64,000 nt of DNA from Vulcanimicrobiota bacterium (GCA_003140215.1 PLJL01000005.1:194916-258915), one strand, 5' to 3'. Counted from the first letter of the stretch, positions 17,579 to 25,906 are shown. The notes: generated by a model from the sequence alone, not told the origin. A program made the numbers and translations.

Positions 17579-17803
17579 TTAAACTGCGATTTGGACGAGT
17601 TCGGCTGGCGTCGAGTCGATCCTCAGTTCGATCCCTTCGATCTCAGCGGCTTCGAGGTACCCGAGAATCGCTTCGCGCGTTTGCGCGAGCGCCTCATCGT
17701 GGGTAGAGCCGAAGGTCGAGAGGTGGTCGAGAGCCGGCACAACGGTGACCCATGCCTTGTCGGCCGGGTCGTACGCCACGAACACCTGAAACTGCCGTGC
17801 CAT
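17579..17803 (-). CDS. HicB-like antitoxin-family protein, orphan
   Basis: 74 residues with the HicB partial RNase-H-like fold: FQVFVAYDPADKAWVTVVPALDHLSTFGSTHDEALAQTREAI is split over the typical two strands and helix (motif ALAQTREAILGYLEAAEIEG). No C-terminal DNA-binding helix-turn-helix is present and no HicA toxin gene lies on either side, so it is an orphan. Short HicB-like proteins of this kind are common and may not be part of a toxin-antitoxin pair. Confidence 0.8.
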   Translation of the reverse strand: MARQFQVFVAYDPADKAWVTVVPALDHLSTFGSTHDEALAQTREAILGYLEAAEIEGIELRIDSTPAELVQIAV

Positions 17804-17937
17804 ACCCCGATGATACACGGACAGCCGTCGGAACTCTCGCGCGGGAGAGCCCTTAACGGCCAGTTTCGTTCTCGCCTCGCATCGTGAAGCTACCGCAACC
17901 GGTCTGTCCGCTCTTCGCGACCGCCTTCGTGGGCGGG

Positions 17938-18981
17938 CTAGAAGACCGGGATGATGTCCTCCGGACCGATGTGGCCGACGTCGACGCCGTCGAGGTCGAG
18001 CTCGGGGATCGCGGGGAACTCGATTCCCCACTCGCCGACGATCGCGCGCACGCGCGCCAGCGCGACCTTCCAGTTCTCCGCCTGCTCGTCGTAAGTCAGC
18101 ACGCCCAGGCCGGCGTCGCGCGCGTGCTGCACCAGCACGCGATGGTTCGGCAGAAAGTAGTCCGGGATGTCCCAAAACTGATTGGGCGGCTCCCACAAGA
18201 TCATGCTCAGGAACACGAAGCCTGCGCGCAGCTGCTTGGTGATCATCGTCTTGTACTCGTCGGAGAGGCCGGGCCAGTCGCGCTCGAGCACCGTGAGGCA
18301 GATTGCGAGGTGGCGCGCCTCGTCCTGACCGACCTTCTTGAAGATCTCCTTGAAGAGCGGGTGCGTGGCCTTCTTCGACATCCCGAAGAACAACGTCGAC
18401 GACGCGACCTCACCCATCATGAACGACGTGAACAGCACGCTGAGCGGATACTTCGCGAGCGACGCCGAGTAGCCGGACCAGTAGCGGCCGCCGTTGTGAT
18501 AGAGCCAACCGATGTTGTTTTGCGCGGCTTTGGCGAGATCGCTCGTGGCCTCGAAGTCCATCGGCCCGCCGGGGACGAGCGCTTGGATCGCGCGCTGGCA
18601 GACTTCCTCGTGGTTCATCTCGTCGTGGGTGATCGAGAAAAAACATTTGCGGATCGGGTCTTCTTGATGCGTCTCGAACGCGTGGATCGTCGCTTTGGCG
18701 AACACCGCCGGCCCCGAGCCGTCGAAGTTGGCGAGCACCGCGTACCAGTACATGATCCCCAGCCGCTGCTCTTCGGTGAAGTCCTCGGCGTGCAACGCCT
18801 CCCACGCAAAGTCCGACGGGTTCCAGACGTGGCGTTTGGCGCGCTCGTAGAGCTCGGCCAGCTTGGGCGTCTCCACCCGCCACTCCATCGGGAAGATGTT
18901 GGGCTGCGGCACCTCCGGATACGGCGCGAAGCCGTCGGCCGGGACGACGAGCTGGTTGGACTGGGGCGCGATCAAAGCCAT
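17938..18981 (-). CDS. Ferritin-like diiron oxygenase (R2/AurF-like)
   Basis: 347 residues, mostly helical. Iron ligands of the E...ExxH...E...ExxH pattern are visible: Glu103 (HAFETH), Glu121/His124 (HDEMNHEE), Glu191 (MMGEVASS), Glu221/His224 (QDEARHLA). This resembles ribonucleotide-reductase R2-like and p-aminobenzoate oxygenase (AurF) proteins, but the radical tyrosine context of R2 is not clear and there is no NrdA nearby, so an oxidase or oxygenase of unknown substrate is likelier. It is transcribed alone from a recognisable promoter (19026-19054) whose start region overlaps a TetR-type operator, so it is probably inducible. Confidence 0.75.
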   Translation of the reverse strand: MALIAPQSNQLVVPADGFAPYPEVPQPNIFPMEWRVETPKLAELYERAKRHVWNPSDFAWEALHAEDFTEEQRLGIMYWYAVLANFDGSGPAVFAKATIHAFETHQEDPIRKCFFSITHDEMNHEEVCQRAIQALVPGGPMDFEATSDLAKAAQNNIGWLYHNGGRYWSGYSASLAKYPLSVLFTSFMMGEVASSTLFFGMSKKATHPLFKEIFKKVGQDEARHLAICLTVLERDWPGLSDEYKTMITKQLRAGFVFLSMILWEPPNQFWDIPDYFLPNHRVLVQHARDAGLGVLTYDEQAENWKVALARVRAIVGEWGIEFPAIPELDLDGVDVGHIGPEDIIPVF

Positions 18982-19002
18982 GCGAGCGGTTTCCCTCTCC
19001 CT

Positions 19003-19020
19003 ACCAAATGGTCGGTCAGG
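19003..19020. promoter_or_regulatory. TetR-type operator candidate
   Basis: The 18 bases ACCAAATGGTCGGTCAGG contain an imperfect inverted repeat (ACC-AAAT-GGT) joined to GGTCGGTC, the vocabulary of many TetR-family acyl-CoA-type operators. It lies immediately downstream of the -10 box and upstream of the diiron gene's ribosome-binding region, where a bound repressor would block transcription. A TetR gene lies 330 bases away. The link is inference. Confidence 0.45.
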
Positions 19021-19025
19021 CCGAG

Positions 19026-19054
19026 AGTATACCCTGCTCGGCTGGGGAGAGCAA
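19026..19054 (-). promoter_or_regulatory. Sigma-70-type promoter of the diiron gene
   Basis: On the minus strand TTGCTC (19054-19049) and TATACT (19031-19026) are separated by exactly 17 bases. Transcription would start near 19019, leaving a leader of about 38 bases with GGGAGAGGG ahead of the ATG at 18981. The -35 box matches the consensus at three of six positions, the -10 box at five of six. Confidence 0.55.
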
Positions 19055-19076
19055 CAGCCCAACGGGGCACGACCGC

Positions 19077-19102
19077 TCACCCTTCGACGGAGCTCAGGGT
19101 GA
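19077..19102. repeat. REP-like palindrome
   Basis: TCACCCT (19077-19083) and AGGGTGA (19096-19102) flank TCGACGGAGCTC, giving an imperfect palindrome of the CCTTCGAC...GAGCTCAGG type that is scattered as REP elements through many high-GC genomes. I noticed only this one copy in the window. Confidence 0.4.
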
Positions 19103-19154
19103 CATTACGAATCGAACAGGTGTTCGATCACGGCGGCCGAAGAGCCGGCGTCCG

Positions 19155-19346
19155 ATGGAACCGCGCGACGATGTCCCGGCCGGCGTCAGGGACGCCAAAC
19201 CGCCCAGCCTGCACGAGGTCCAGCGGGCGATCGAACGGCTCGACCGGGCCGATCGCGCGATGCTCCGACCGTGGATCCTGGCGCGCTACGACGTCCGCGG
19301 CTATCGCGCGACCGGGTTCGTCGCGCCGCGCGTCAGCGAGGCGTGA
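19155..19346 (+). CDS. Small conserved-looking hypothetical protein
   Basis: 63 residues from ATG 19155. The core HEVQRAIERLDRADRAMLRP then WILARYDVRGY has the pattern of short helical proteins (eelxxaixxLxxxdrxxLxxWI) that are often linked to addiction modules or plasmids; I cannot name a family. No convincing ribosome-binding site. It fills the space between the diiron promoter and the convergent TetR gene, six bases away. It could be a chance frame. Confidence 0.42.
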   Translation: MEPRDDVPAGVRDAKPPSLHEVQRAIERLDRADRAMLRPWILARYDVRGYRATGFVAPRVSEA

Positions 19347-19351
19347 CGGGG

Positions 19352-19942
19352 TCACGCCCGAGGCGTGATCCCGTCGAAAGCGATCGCTACGACGGCGCGC
19401 GCGATCGCATCGCGCGTCAGCGAGCCGCTGCGGTACCATTCGACGACCGAGTTCGACATGCCGAAGATCAGCCGCGCGCCGAGGCGCGGGTCGAGGTCCG
19501 CGCGCGCCTCACCGTCGCGCTGCGCCTGGCCGATAATCTCCGTGACCACCCGGTCGAAGGCGCGCCGCCGCTCCACCGCGTTGCGCTCGCTCTTGGACGC
19601 GCCGTGGATGCGGAACAGGACGGTCAGTTCCGGCAACAGGCGCAGCGTCGTCTCGGCGACCTGGCCGACGATGTGGCGCAGCCTATCGATCGCGCGACCG
19701 TCGCGCGACGCCGGCTCGTCGAGGATCGCGAACAGCGCGTCGAGCGCGCGTCCGAGTCCGCGCTCGAGCAGCGCCTCCTTGCCACTGACGTGGTGGTAGA
19801 TCGACGCCTTGGTGATCCCGGCCGCGCGCGCCACGTCGTCCATCGACGCTCCGTCGTAGCCGCGCTCGGCGAAGACGCGCAGCGCGACGTCCGTGAGCGA
19901 GTCGATGTCGTAGGGCTTGCGCGGTTCCACCAGCGCGCTCAC
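19352..19942 (-). CDS. TetR/AcrR-family transcriptional regulator
   Basis: 196 residues. The N-terminal DNA-binding helix-turn-helix reads VFAERGYDGASMDDVARAAG then ITKASIYHHVSGKEAL, which is typical. The C-terminal helical domain (60-190) would bind a ligand and dimerise. The GTG start overlaps the stop of the large BNR gene by four bases (GTGA), so it is made from the BNR transcript. The nearest operator-like site is in front of the diiron gene (19003-19020), 800 bases from this start, which is the best candidate target; no such site was seen before the BNR gene itself. Confidence 0.88.
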   Translation of the reverse strand: MSALVEPRKPYDIDSLTDVALRVFAERGYDGASMDDVARAAGITKASIYHHVSGKEALLERGLGRALDALFAILDEPASRDGRAIDRLRHIVGQVAETTLRLLPELTVLFRIHGASKSERNAVERRRAFDRVVTEIIGQAQRDGEARADLDPRLGARLIFGMSNSVVEWYRSGSLTRDAIARAVVAIAFDGITPRA

Positions 19943-22900
19943 GGCGTCGGCGACGGTGCGGGCGTCGGCGCGACGATGATCGCGTTGGCCGGCGCGACGA
20001 ACCTTCGCATCCCCAAGCGCTTCGCGAACTCCGTGCCGAGCGTAGCCGAGATGTGCGAGTAGGCCCCCGCGACATCGGGCCTGAGCGCATCGAGCGCGGC
20101 CTGGTGCTGCTCGAAGGGCGGCTGCAGCGCGCCGCCGAGTTGGAACGCCGCCCCGAAGACGCGTTCGCGGATGCGGTCGGGCTTTCCGATCCCGTCTTCG
20201 TCGTGCAGCGCGTTCGAACTGAGCTCGGCGCGCAGCGCCACGAGCCGCGCGCGCTCGGCCGGCGAGCGCGCCTTCTTCAGCCGCACGTCGATCTCGTTGA
20301 GCGCCTTGTCGATCCCATCGATCCAGCCGAACGCCGTCACGAGATACGCGTGCCGCGCCGCGCGCTGCTCCGCGGTCCACGGGCTGAGCGGATCGTCGCT
20401 GAGCGTGAACGCCTGATCGTACGTCTTCCCGGCGACGTGCAGCCGCGCGGTGTACGGTCCGGTCAGCGCCTCAGGGCCGGTCGCCGGGCCCGCGTTCTGG
20501 AAACTCGTGCCGAGCCAACGCGTCGGACCGTCCTCGTTCCCGTCCCAGGTGATGCGGTTCAGCCCGCGATCGTTGGTCACGAAGTACCGGGCGCGCGGGT
20601 CCTTGGGCGGATCGCGCGGGTCGAACGGAACCTGGCCGCGCAGCGTGCGCACGGCCTTGCCGTTCGCGTCGAGGATCTCGAACCACGGGCGCGCCTTCGC
20701 CTTGGTACGCTGGTAGAACGTCAGCACCGCGCCGGCCGGCGCGTTCGGGCCCGAGAAGTTGTTGGCCGGCAGCGCGTTTCCGTCGCCGGTCTCGACCGAC
20801 GGCCAGCCCGCCCACAGCGTCGCCTCGCGGACCGGGAAGAACTGGAACCCGGCGCGCCGCGCCGCAGCGAGCTGCTGCAGACCCGACAGATCATCGAGGA
20901 CGTAGAAGCCGCGGCCGTGCGTGGCGACGAGCAGATCGTTGGCCGAGGGATGTACGTGGATGTCGTACACCGCAACGACCGGGAAGCCGGCGCGCAGCCG
21001 CTCCCAGCGCCCGCCGCGATTGTACGAGATCCACAGCGCGTTCTCGGTTCCGGCGAAAAGCAAGTCGGGCTCGTGCAGATCCTGGCGCACGACGCGCACC
21101 GGCGCGTCGGCCGGCAAGTTTGCTGCGATCGAACGCCAGGTGGCGCCGTAGTCGTCGGTGACGAACGCGTAGGGCCGCCGGTCGCCGAGGTCGTGGCGGT
21201 CGAGCAGCGTGAACGCCGTGCCGGCTGCGTGCGGGCTGGGTTCGATCACCTCGACGCGCCCGTACTTGGGCCACCCTTGCGGCGTGACGTTGCTCCAGTG
21301 CGCGCCCCCGTCGCGCGTGAGCTGTACCAGCCCGTCGTCGGTGCCGGCCCAGATAACGCCCGCGTCTTTGGGCGACGGCGCGATCGCCAACGTGGTGTCG
21401 TAGTACTCCGCGCCCGAGACGTCGAGATTGATCGGGCCGCCCGAGGCGCGCTGGTGCTGCTTCTCATTGCGGGTGAGATCGGGGCTGATCGGCGTCCAAT
21501 GGCGGCCGCGATCGGTCGTCTTGAACACGACGTTGCCGCCGAAGTACGCGACGTGCCCGTCCTGCGGCGAGAACGCCAGCGGTGCGTTCCAGTTGAAACG
21601 GTACGGCGACTGCGCGTACGACGTCAGCGAGGTGAACACGTCGCGCGGGTACGGCGACACGTCGATGGCCTGGCGCGCTTTTTGGTCGTAGATTCCGAGT
21701 ACGCCGTCTTGGGTGTTGGTCCAGATGAAATTCGGGTCGACGGGATCGGGGATGGCGTACATCCCGTCGCCTCCGGCGATCGCGAACCAGTCGCGGTTCA
21801 TGAGGCCGATCCCGTTGCGCGCGGTCGTCGGCGCGCACCACGAGCTGTTGTCTTGCAATCCGCCGCAGATGAGGTACGGCTTCTCGTCGGAGAATCCGAC
21901 GTGATAGATCGCCGCGAGCGGCATGCGGTCCAGGAATGCCCACGAGTCGCCGCCGTTGCGGCTCAGGATCGCGCCCCCGTCGTTCCCCTCGAGGATCCGC
22001 GTTCCGTCCGCCGACCACCACAGCGCGTGATTGTCGACGTGGACCGAGCCGGTGAGGTGCTTCCAGGTGCGCCCGCCGTCTTTGGAGAGCGTGAGATACA
22101 TCGACACCGCGATGATGCGATTGGCGTTGCGCGGATCGACCGCGAGGTGGCTGAAATAGAACGGGCGCTGCTCGGGCGTCGTATCGCTCGACATGCGGCG
22201 CCAGCTGTCGCCGCCGTCGTCGGAGCGCCAGATCGTGCCCTGCTTCGACTGCACCACAGCGTACACGCGCTGGGGATCGCTCGGCGCGATCGCGATGCCG
22301 ATCCGGCCCAGCGTATCGGTGGGAAAACCGCGGCCGCGGATCTTCGACCAGGTGCGCCCGCCGTCGCGCGAGCGATACAGCCCGTCGGCCGGGCCGCCGC
22401 TCGTCGCGATCCAGGGCTCGCGCCGGAACTGCCAGATCGCCGCGAAGATCGTTTGCGGCTGCTTCGGATTCCAGGCCAAATCGGCGGCGCCGCTCGACGG
22501 ACCGACGTACAGCGTTTTGGCCCAGGTGCGGCCGCCGTCGGAGGTCACGTAGACGCCGCGCGCGGGGCTGTCGGCGTAGATGTCGCCCAGCGCGGCGACG
22601 ATCGCGCGTCGGGGATTTTTCGGATCGACCAATATCTTCGCGATGTGTCGCGTGTCCTCGAGGCCAGCGTGCTTCCAGTGCTTGCCGCCGTCGCGCGTCA
22701 ACCACACGCCGTCGCCGTAGGAGACGTCGTTGCGCGGGTTCGCCTCGCCGGTGCCGACCCAGACCGTGTTGTCGTTGCTGGGCGCGATCGTGACGGCGCC
22801 GATCGCGCCGAACTTCGACGCGTCGGTCCACACGGATTGGAAGGACGCTCCGCCATCGGTTGACTTGAAGACGCCGCCGCCGGCGCCGCCGACGTAGTAC

Positions 22901-23145
22901 AGCGCCGGGTCGCGATCGCTGCCGGCGAGAGCGGGGACGCGGCCGCCCGACGTCGCCGGACCGATCGCGCGAAACTTCACGCCGTCGGTGTCGGGACCGG
23001 GCGACGGGCTGACGGCCGGTTTGGCGGCGGGTTTGCGCGGCCCCGCGGGTGTGGTGCTCCCGCGCGGTGCGGCGCTCAGCGGCGACGACGAGAACGAGAA
23101 CGCCGCCGCCATGGCGACGGCGAGATGGGCCACACGAATACGCAT
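19939..23145 (-). CDS. Large exported BNR/VPS10-type beta-propeller protein
   Basis: 1068 residues with a signal peptide (HLAVAMAAAFSFSSSPLSAAP). About ten Asp-box (BNR) repeats run through residues 75-740: STDGGASF, TRDGGKHW, TSDGGRTW, SRDGGRTW, SDDGGDSW, SKDGGRTW, SRNGGDSW, TTDRGRHW, TRDGGAHW, TDDYGATW. The layout matches the VPS10/sortilin-like propellers often annotated as glycosyl hydrolases, which usually have no proven activity. The C-terminal 300 residues contain an Ig-like part (LNRITWDGNEDGPTRW) and a helical region, ending in a Pro/Thr-rich tail. Probably extracytoplasmic; substrate unknown. Confidence 0.83.
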   Translation of the reverse strand: MRIRVAHLAVAMAAAFSFSSSPLSAAPRGSTTPAGPRKPAAKPAVSPSPGPDTDGVKFRAIGPATSGGRVPALAGSDRDPALYYVGGAGGGVFKSTDGGASFQSVWTDASKFGAIGAVTIAPSNDNTVWVGTGEANPRNDVSYGDGVWLTRDGGKHWKHAGLEDTRHIAKILVDPKNPRRAIVAALGDIYADSPARGVYVTSDGGRTWAKTLYVGPSSGAADLAWNPKQPQTIFAAIWQFRREPWIATSGGPADGLYRSRDGGRTWSKIRGRGFPTDTLGRIGIAIAPSDPQRVYAVVQSKQGTIWRSDDGGDSWRRMSSDTTPEQRPFYFSHLAVDPRNANRIIAVSMYLTLSKDGGRTWKHLTGSVHVDNHALWWSADGTRILEGNDGGAILSRNGGDSWAFLDRMPLAAIYHVGFSDEKPYLICGGLQDNSSWCAPTTARNGIGLMNRDWFAIAGGDGMYAIPDPVDPNFIWTNTQDGVLGIYDQKARQAIDVSPYPRDVFTSLTSYAQSPYRFNWNAPLAFSPQDGHVAYFGGNVVFKTTDRGRHWTPISPDLTRNEKQHQRASGGPINLDVSGAEYYDTTLAIAPSPKDAGVIWAGTDDGLVQLTRDGGAHWSNVTPQGWPKYGRVEVIEPSPHAAGTAFTLLDRHDLGDRRPYAFVTDDYGATWRSIAANLPADAPVRVVRQDLHEPDLLFAGTENALWISYNRGGRWERLRAGFPVVAVYDIHVHPSANDLLVATHGRGFYVLDDLSGLQQLAAARRAGFQFFPVREATLWAGWPSVETGDGNALPANNFSGPNAPAGAVLTFYQRTKAKARPWFEILDANGKAVRTLRGQVPFDPRDPPKDPRARYFVTNDRGLNRITWDGNEDGPTRWLGTSFQNAGPATGPEALTGPYTARLHVAGKTYDQAFTLSDDPLSPWTAEQRAARHAYLVTAFGWIDGIDKALNEIDVRLKKARSPAERARLVALRAELSSNALHDEDGIGKPDRIRERVFGAAFQLGGALQPPFEQHQAALDALRPDVAGAYSHISATLGTEFAKRLGMRRFVAPANAIIVAPTPAPSPTP

Positions 23146-23225
23146 TGCTTCGGATGTTCCGAGCGCGCGGCGCGGTTCCCCGCCCGAACGCTCGGTAGGG
23201 TCGCGGCTGCATCCGGGGAAGGATC

Positions 23226-24248
23226 GTGGCGATGTCGACGACCGCCAGCGTTCCGGCGCTGTCCCGCGATCAGCTGCTCAAGCTGTACCGCGACATGCTC
23301 ACCCAGCGAGCGGTCGACACGCGCGGCTTCCAACTTAATCGGCAAGGGAAGATCGGGATCGCGATGGGCTCGGAGGGCCACGAAGCCGTGCAGGCCGGTA
23401 CCGGTCTCGCGTTCCAGCGCGGTAAGGACGTTCTCTACCCGTACTACCGCAACACCGGGATCATCCTGAGCTGCGGCTTCCCGCTCGTCGACCTCTTTCG
23501 CTCGCAGTTGGCCCGTGCCAAGGACACCAGCGGCGGACGTTCGATCATCAACCACGTCACGGCCAAGGCGCTGGGCATCGCCACGATCTCGTCGATCATC
23601 GCGGCCCACTGCTCGCACGCGGTCGGCGCGGCCTGGGCGCTCAAGCGCAGCGGCGACGGCGATCGCGTCGTGTTCTGCCAGTTCGGCGACGGCGCGACGT
23701 CGCAAGGCGAATGGCACGAGGCGCTCAACTTCGCCGCGGTCCACGCGCTGCCGATCCTGTTCTTGTGCGAGAACAACCAGTGGGCGATCTCGACGCACAT
23801 CAGCAAGCAAATGCGCGTTCCGACGATCGCGACGCGCGCCGCCGGCTATGGCATGCGCGGCGTGTCGTGCGACGGCTTCGACCCGGTCGCGGTCTACAAC
23901 GCGGTGCACGAGGCACGCGCACACGTGGCGGCCGGTGCGGGGCCGGTCCTCGTCGAGTCGGTCTGCTATCGCTTCCTTTCGCACACCACCGACGACGACG
24001 ATCGCACCTACCGCACCCGCGACGAGGTCGCCGAACATCGCCCCAGCGACCCCGTTCCGAAGTTCGAGCGGCACCTCGTCGACAGCGGCGTGCTCACCGA
24101 CGACGACGTCAAGGCGCTCAAGCGCGAGATCGCAGAGCTGGTCAACCGCACCACCGACGAGGTCGAAGCCGAACCATACCCCGAGGCCCACACACTCTAC
24201 GGCAACACCTACGCCGGCCCCGACGACCCCTGGGTCGGGGAGGCCTAA
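23226..24248 (+). CDS. 2-oxoacid dehydrogenase E1 component, alpha subunit
   Basis: 340 residues. The thiamine-diphosphate motif GDGATSQGEWHEALNFAAVH then FLCENNQWAIST is complete, and the N-terminal segment GSEGHEAVQAG and YYRNTGIILSCG match branched-chain 2-oxoacid dehydrogenase E1-alpha (BkdA1) better than pyruvate dehydrogenase. This subunit needs an E1-beta partner, normally encoded directly downstream; here the next gene faces the other way and overlaps the stop by four bases, and no beta, E2 or E3 gene is in the window. GTG 23226 follows GGGGAAGGA; ATG 23232 is the alternative. Confidence 0.88.
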   Translation: MAMSTTASVPALSRDQLLKLYRDMLTQRAVDTRGFQLNRQGKIGIAMGSEGHEAVQAGTGLAFQRGKDVLYPYYRNTGIILSCGFPLVDLFRSQLARAKDTSGGRSIINHVTAKALGIATISSIIAAHCSHAVGAAWALKRSGDGDRVVFCQFGDGATSQGEWHEALNFAAVHALPILFLCENNQWAISTHISKQMRVPTIATRAAGYGMRGVSCDGFDPVAVYNAVHEARAHVAAGAGPVLVESVCYRFLSHTTDDDDRTYRTRDEVAEHRPSDPVPKFERHLVDSGVLTDDDVKALKREIAELVNRTTDEVEAEPYPEAHTLYGNTYAGPDDPWVGEA

Positions 24249-24691
24249 ATCTCTACCGCGAACGTTCCGGCACGACCGTCGTACAAGAACGAGCGGTCCG
24301 CGAGGAACTCCCTACCGAGCAATGCGATGAAGCCGTTGCGGGCAAGCCCAGGCGCGGCAGCGAGCTCGATCGCACCGACGTCTATCCCGGAAACGCGCAG
24401 ACCGACGATGTAGGTGCTGGCATCGTGTTTGCCGCCCGTGGTGTGAATGCTGATATCACGAACCGGAAGAAGCTGCAACCGTTCGACGATCACCGAATCA
24501 ACTGCGCCGATTAACGCCCCGGTATCGATCAAAGCGTCCCCGTCGCAGTGCCCTTCGAATCGAAGCGGTAATGCGCCGAGAGAACGTACGTCCTCGTCAC
24601 GCGCATAGAGCTGAACCCAAATGCGAGGGCCACGCTCGACGAGTGACTCGCGAGTCCGATGGGCCGCTCCGGAAGGGCCATCGTATATCAG
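24245..24691 (-). CDS. Retropepsin-like aspartic protease-fold protein
   Basis: 148 residues if translation begins at CTG 24691. The catalytic signature DALIDTGALIGAVDSVIVERL and the second-loop IALLGREFLADRSFLYDG mark a single-domain, presumably dimeric, retropepsin-like (clan AA) protein. The upstream strand GPRIWVQLYARDEDVRSLGA then LPLRFEGHCDGD is needed for the fold, but the frame has no ATG, GTG or TTG before it; TTG 24532 begins only two residues before the catalytic Asp. CTG 24691 lies three bases after the stop of the DUF5678 gene. The role is unknown; pairing with DUF5678 suggests a two-gene module. Confidence 0.68.
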   Translation of the reverse strand: MIYDGPSGAAHRTRESLVERGPRIWVQLYARDEDVRSLGALPLRFEGHCDGDALIDTGALIGAVDSVIVERLQLLPVRDISIHTTGGKHDASTYIVGLRVSGIDVGAIELAAAPGLARNGFIALLGREFLADRSFLYDGRAGTFAVEI

Positions 24692-24694
24692 GCG

Positions 24695-24943
24695 CTACTC
24701 CGAGTCGCCGACGGCGATACCCACGTACGGCTGAAAGTAGCTGGGTTCATGGCGCGAGATGCGTGCCATCATGAACGGACGGCGGCCGTACGTTTCACGA
24801 CCTTCACGGTATGCTTGGTCTCTGGACGCCCAGTGGCCGAGTACGTGGTCACCGAAGATAACGACGTATTCCCCTTCATATTGCAGAAGGTTCTGCTTCT
24901 CTCGTTCGTACGTCTGCTGTTCTCGGTCGAACCGACCCATCAT
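24695..24943 (-). CDS. DUF5678-like small protein
   Basis: 82 residues from ATG 24943 (AGGTGG nearby; GTG 24949 also possible). The core YEGEYVVIFGDHVLGHWASR then DQAYREGRETYGRRPFMMARI has the strand-strand-helix-strand pattern of DUF5678, where the protein keeps an asserted value, names it and adds a helix. No function is known for this family. The gene is followed without a gap by the retropepsin-like gene in the same reading frame, only the TAG separating them. Confidence 0.62.
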   Translation of the reverse strand: MMGRFDREQQTYEREKQNLLQYEGEYVVIFGDHVLGHWASRDQAYREGRETYGRRPFMMARISRHEPSYFQPYVGIAVGDSE

Positions 24944-25154
24944 TGCCACCTAGCCAGTCTGCTGCGCGCGGAGCTCGATTTCTAGACTCTATGCGGAATC
25001 TACTGGAAGCGCGATGAGCATCGTTATAAGACTTTGCGAGTCCCCACTTTCGTCACCGCACCACCAACATGGTCGAATCCGAACGTACCACGAAGCGCAC
25101 AGCCTCGATGGCCACGGCTAAGCCCCCTCGTCGCCGCCGCCACGCGCCCTAGCA

Positions 25155-25874
25155 CTACCGTCGTAGCGTGATCGAGCCGTTTACGGTCTCGGCGCTGACG
25201 TGCATCGCACCGTCGCCGAGCGTTCCGTTCGCATGGGCGCCGGGACCCCAGCGCGGACGATCGACGGTGATGCCTTCCGCGCTGATGCCGCCGGTGAGCG
25301 TGTGCGCGTTGAGCACGACCCCGCTGCCCGGCGCGAGCGTGACCTCGATCGAGCCGTTCACCGACCGCGCGGTCAGCGTACCGTGACCGCGGTCCAGAAC
25401 CTTCACGCGCACCGAACCGTTCACCGACGCCGCGCGCCGTACGTCGCGTCCTTCGACTTGCACGCTGCCGTTGACGGTCGCCGCTTCGGTGGGACCGTCG
25501 TTCATCGCATCCACCGAGCCGTTCACCGTGGCGGCGTCGAGGGTGATCCCGTGCGGTACGGTGATCTCGAAGTCGACCAACGTGTCGTTGTCGCGATCGC
25601 TGTGGCTCTGTGAGAACTTGCGCTCGTCGCAGCCGCGGCTCGCCTCAGGCGGATAGCGCACGCAGACGACGATCCCATCGGAACGGTTTTCGACGTGAAT
25701 CGCGACGCCGTTGGGATCGCCGTGATCGGCGTGCTTGGTAGCCCGGACCGATAGGCGGTCCCCGGTGCGAACCCGCACGCTGCCGTTGATGTCGCGGACC
25801 GTGAGGGTCTGCCCCGGCCGGAGTTGGCCGTCGTAGGCGAACGGGACCGAGGCCAGCGCCACAACTAAAAACAT
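25155..25874 (-). CDS. DUF4097-type exported beta-helix protein
   Basis: 239 residues. A short hydrophobic start (MFLVVALASVPFAYDG) is followed by repeated beta-strand units with the motif VNGSV: VRDINGSVRV, ATVNGSVDAM, ATVNGSVQVE, ASVNGSVRVK, RSVNGSIEVT, ETVNGSITLR, about 20 residues apart. This is the DUF4097 (putative adhesin) pattern that forms a right-handed or meandering beta-solenoid. Function unknown. The upstream sequence places a TANNNT box six bases before the ATG, as in leaderless mRNAs. Confidence 0.78.
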   Translation of the reverse strand: MFLVVALASVPFAYDGQLRPGQTLTVRDINGSVRVRTGDRLSVRATKHADHGDPNGVAIHVENRSDGIVVCVRYPPEASRGCDERKFSQSHSDRDNDTLVDFEITVPHGITLDAATVNGSVDAMNDGPTEAATVNGSVQVEGRDVRRAASVNGSVRVKVLDRGHGTLTARSVNGSIEVTLAPGSGVVLNAHTLTGGISAEGITVDRPRWGPGAHANGTLGDGAMHVSAETVNGSITLRR

Positions 25875-25880
25875 AGTTAT

Positions 25881-25886
25881 ACTCTA
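25881..25886 (-). promoter_or_regulatory. Leaderless-type -10 box
   Basis: TAGAGT followed by ATAACT and then the ATG of the DUF4097 gene. With the usual six to seven base distance from a TANNNT box to the start of transcription, RNA would begin at the A of the ATG. No Shine-Dalgarno sequence is present, which agrees. No clear -35 box was seen. Confidence 0.4.
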
Positions 25887-25906
25887 CGCCTTCGCGGCAG
25901 CGAGTG

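Noticed and set aside
17804..17937. HicA toxin gene expected beside HicB
   Set aside because: No frame of about 60 residues with a double-stranded-RNA-binding-like pattern on either side.
20053..22863. Open frame of 936 codons opposite the BNR-propeller gene, and many similar long antisense frames
   Set aside because: Arg/Gly/Ala/Val-rich translations without any domain, lying exactly antisense to well-supported genes, are expected in G+C-rich DNA.
24530..24532. TTG as start of the retropepsin-like gene
   Set aside because: It would begin two residues before the catalytic Asp and remove the first half of the fold.
25069..25152. 27-codon basic frame MVESERTTKRTASMATAKPP
   Set aside because: No ribosome-binding site and too short to judge; the gap 24950-25154 shows nothing else.
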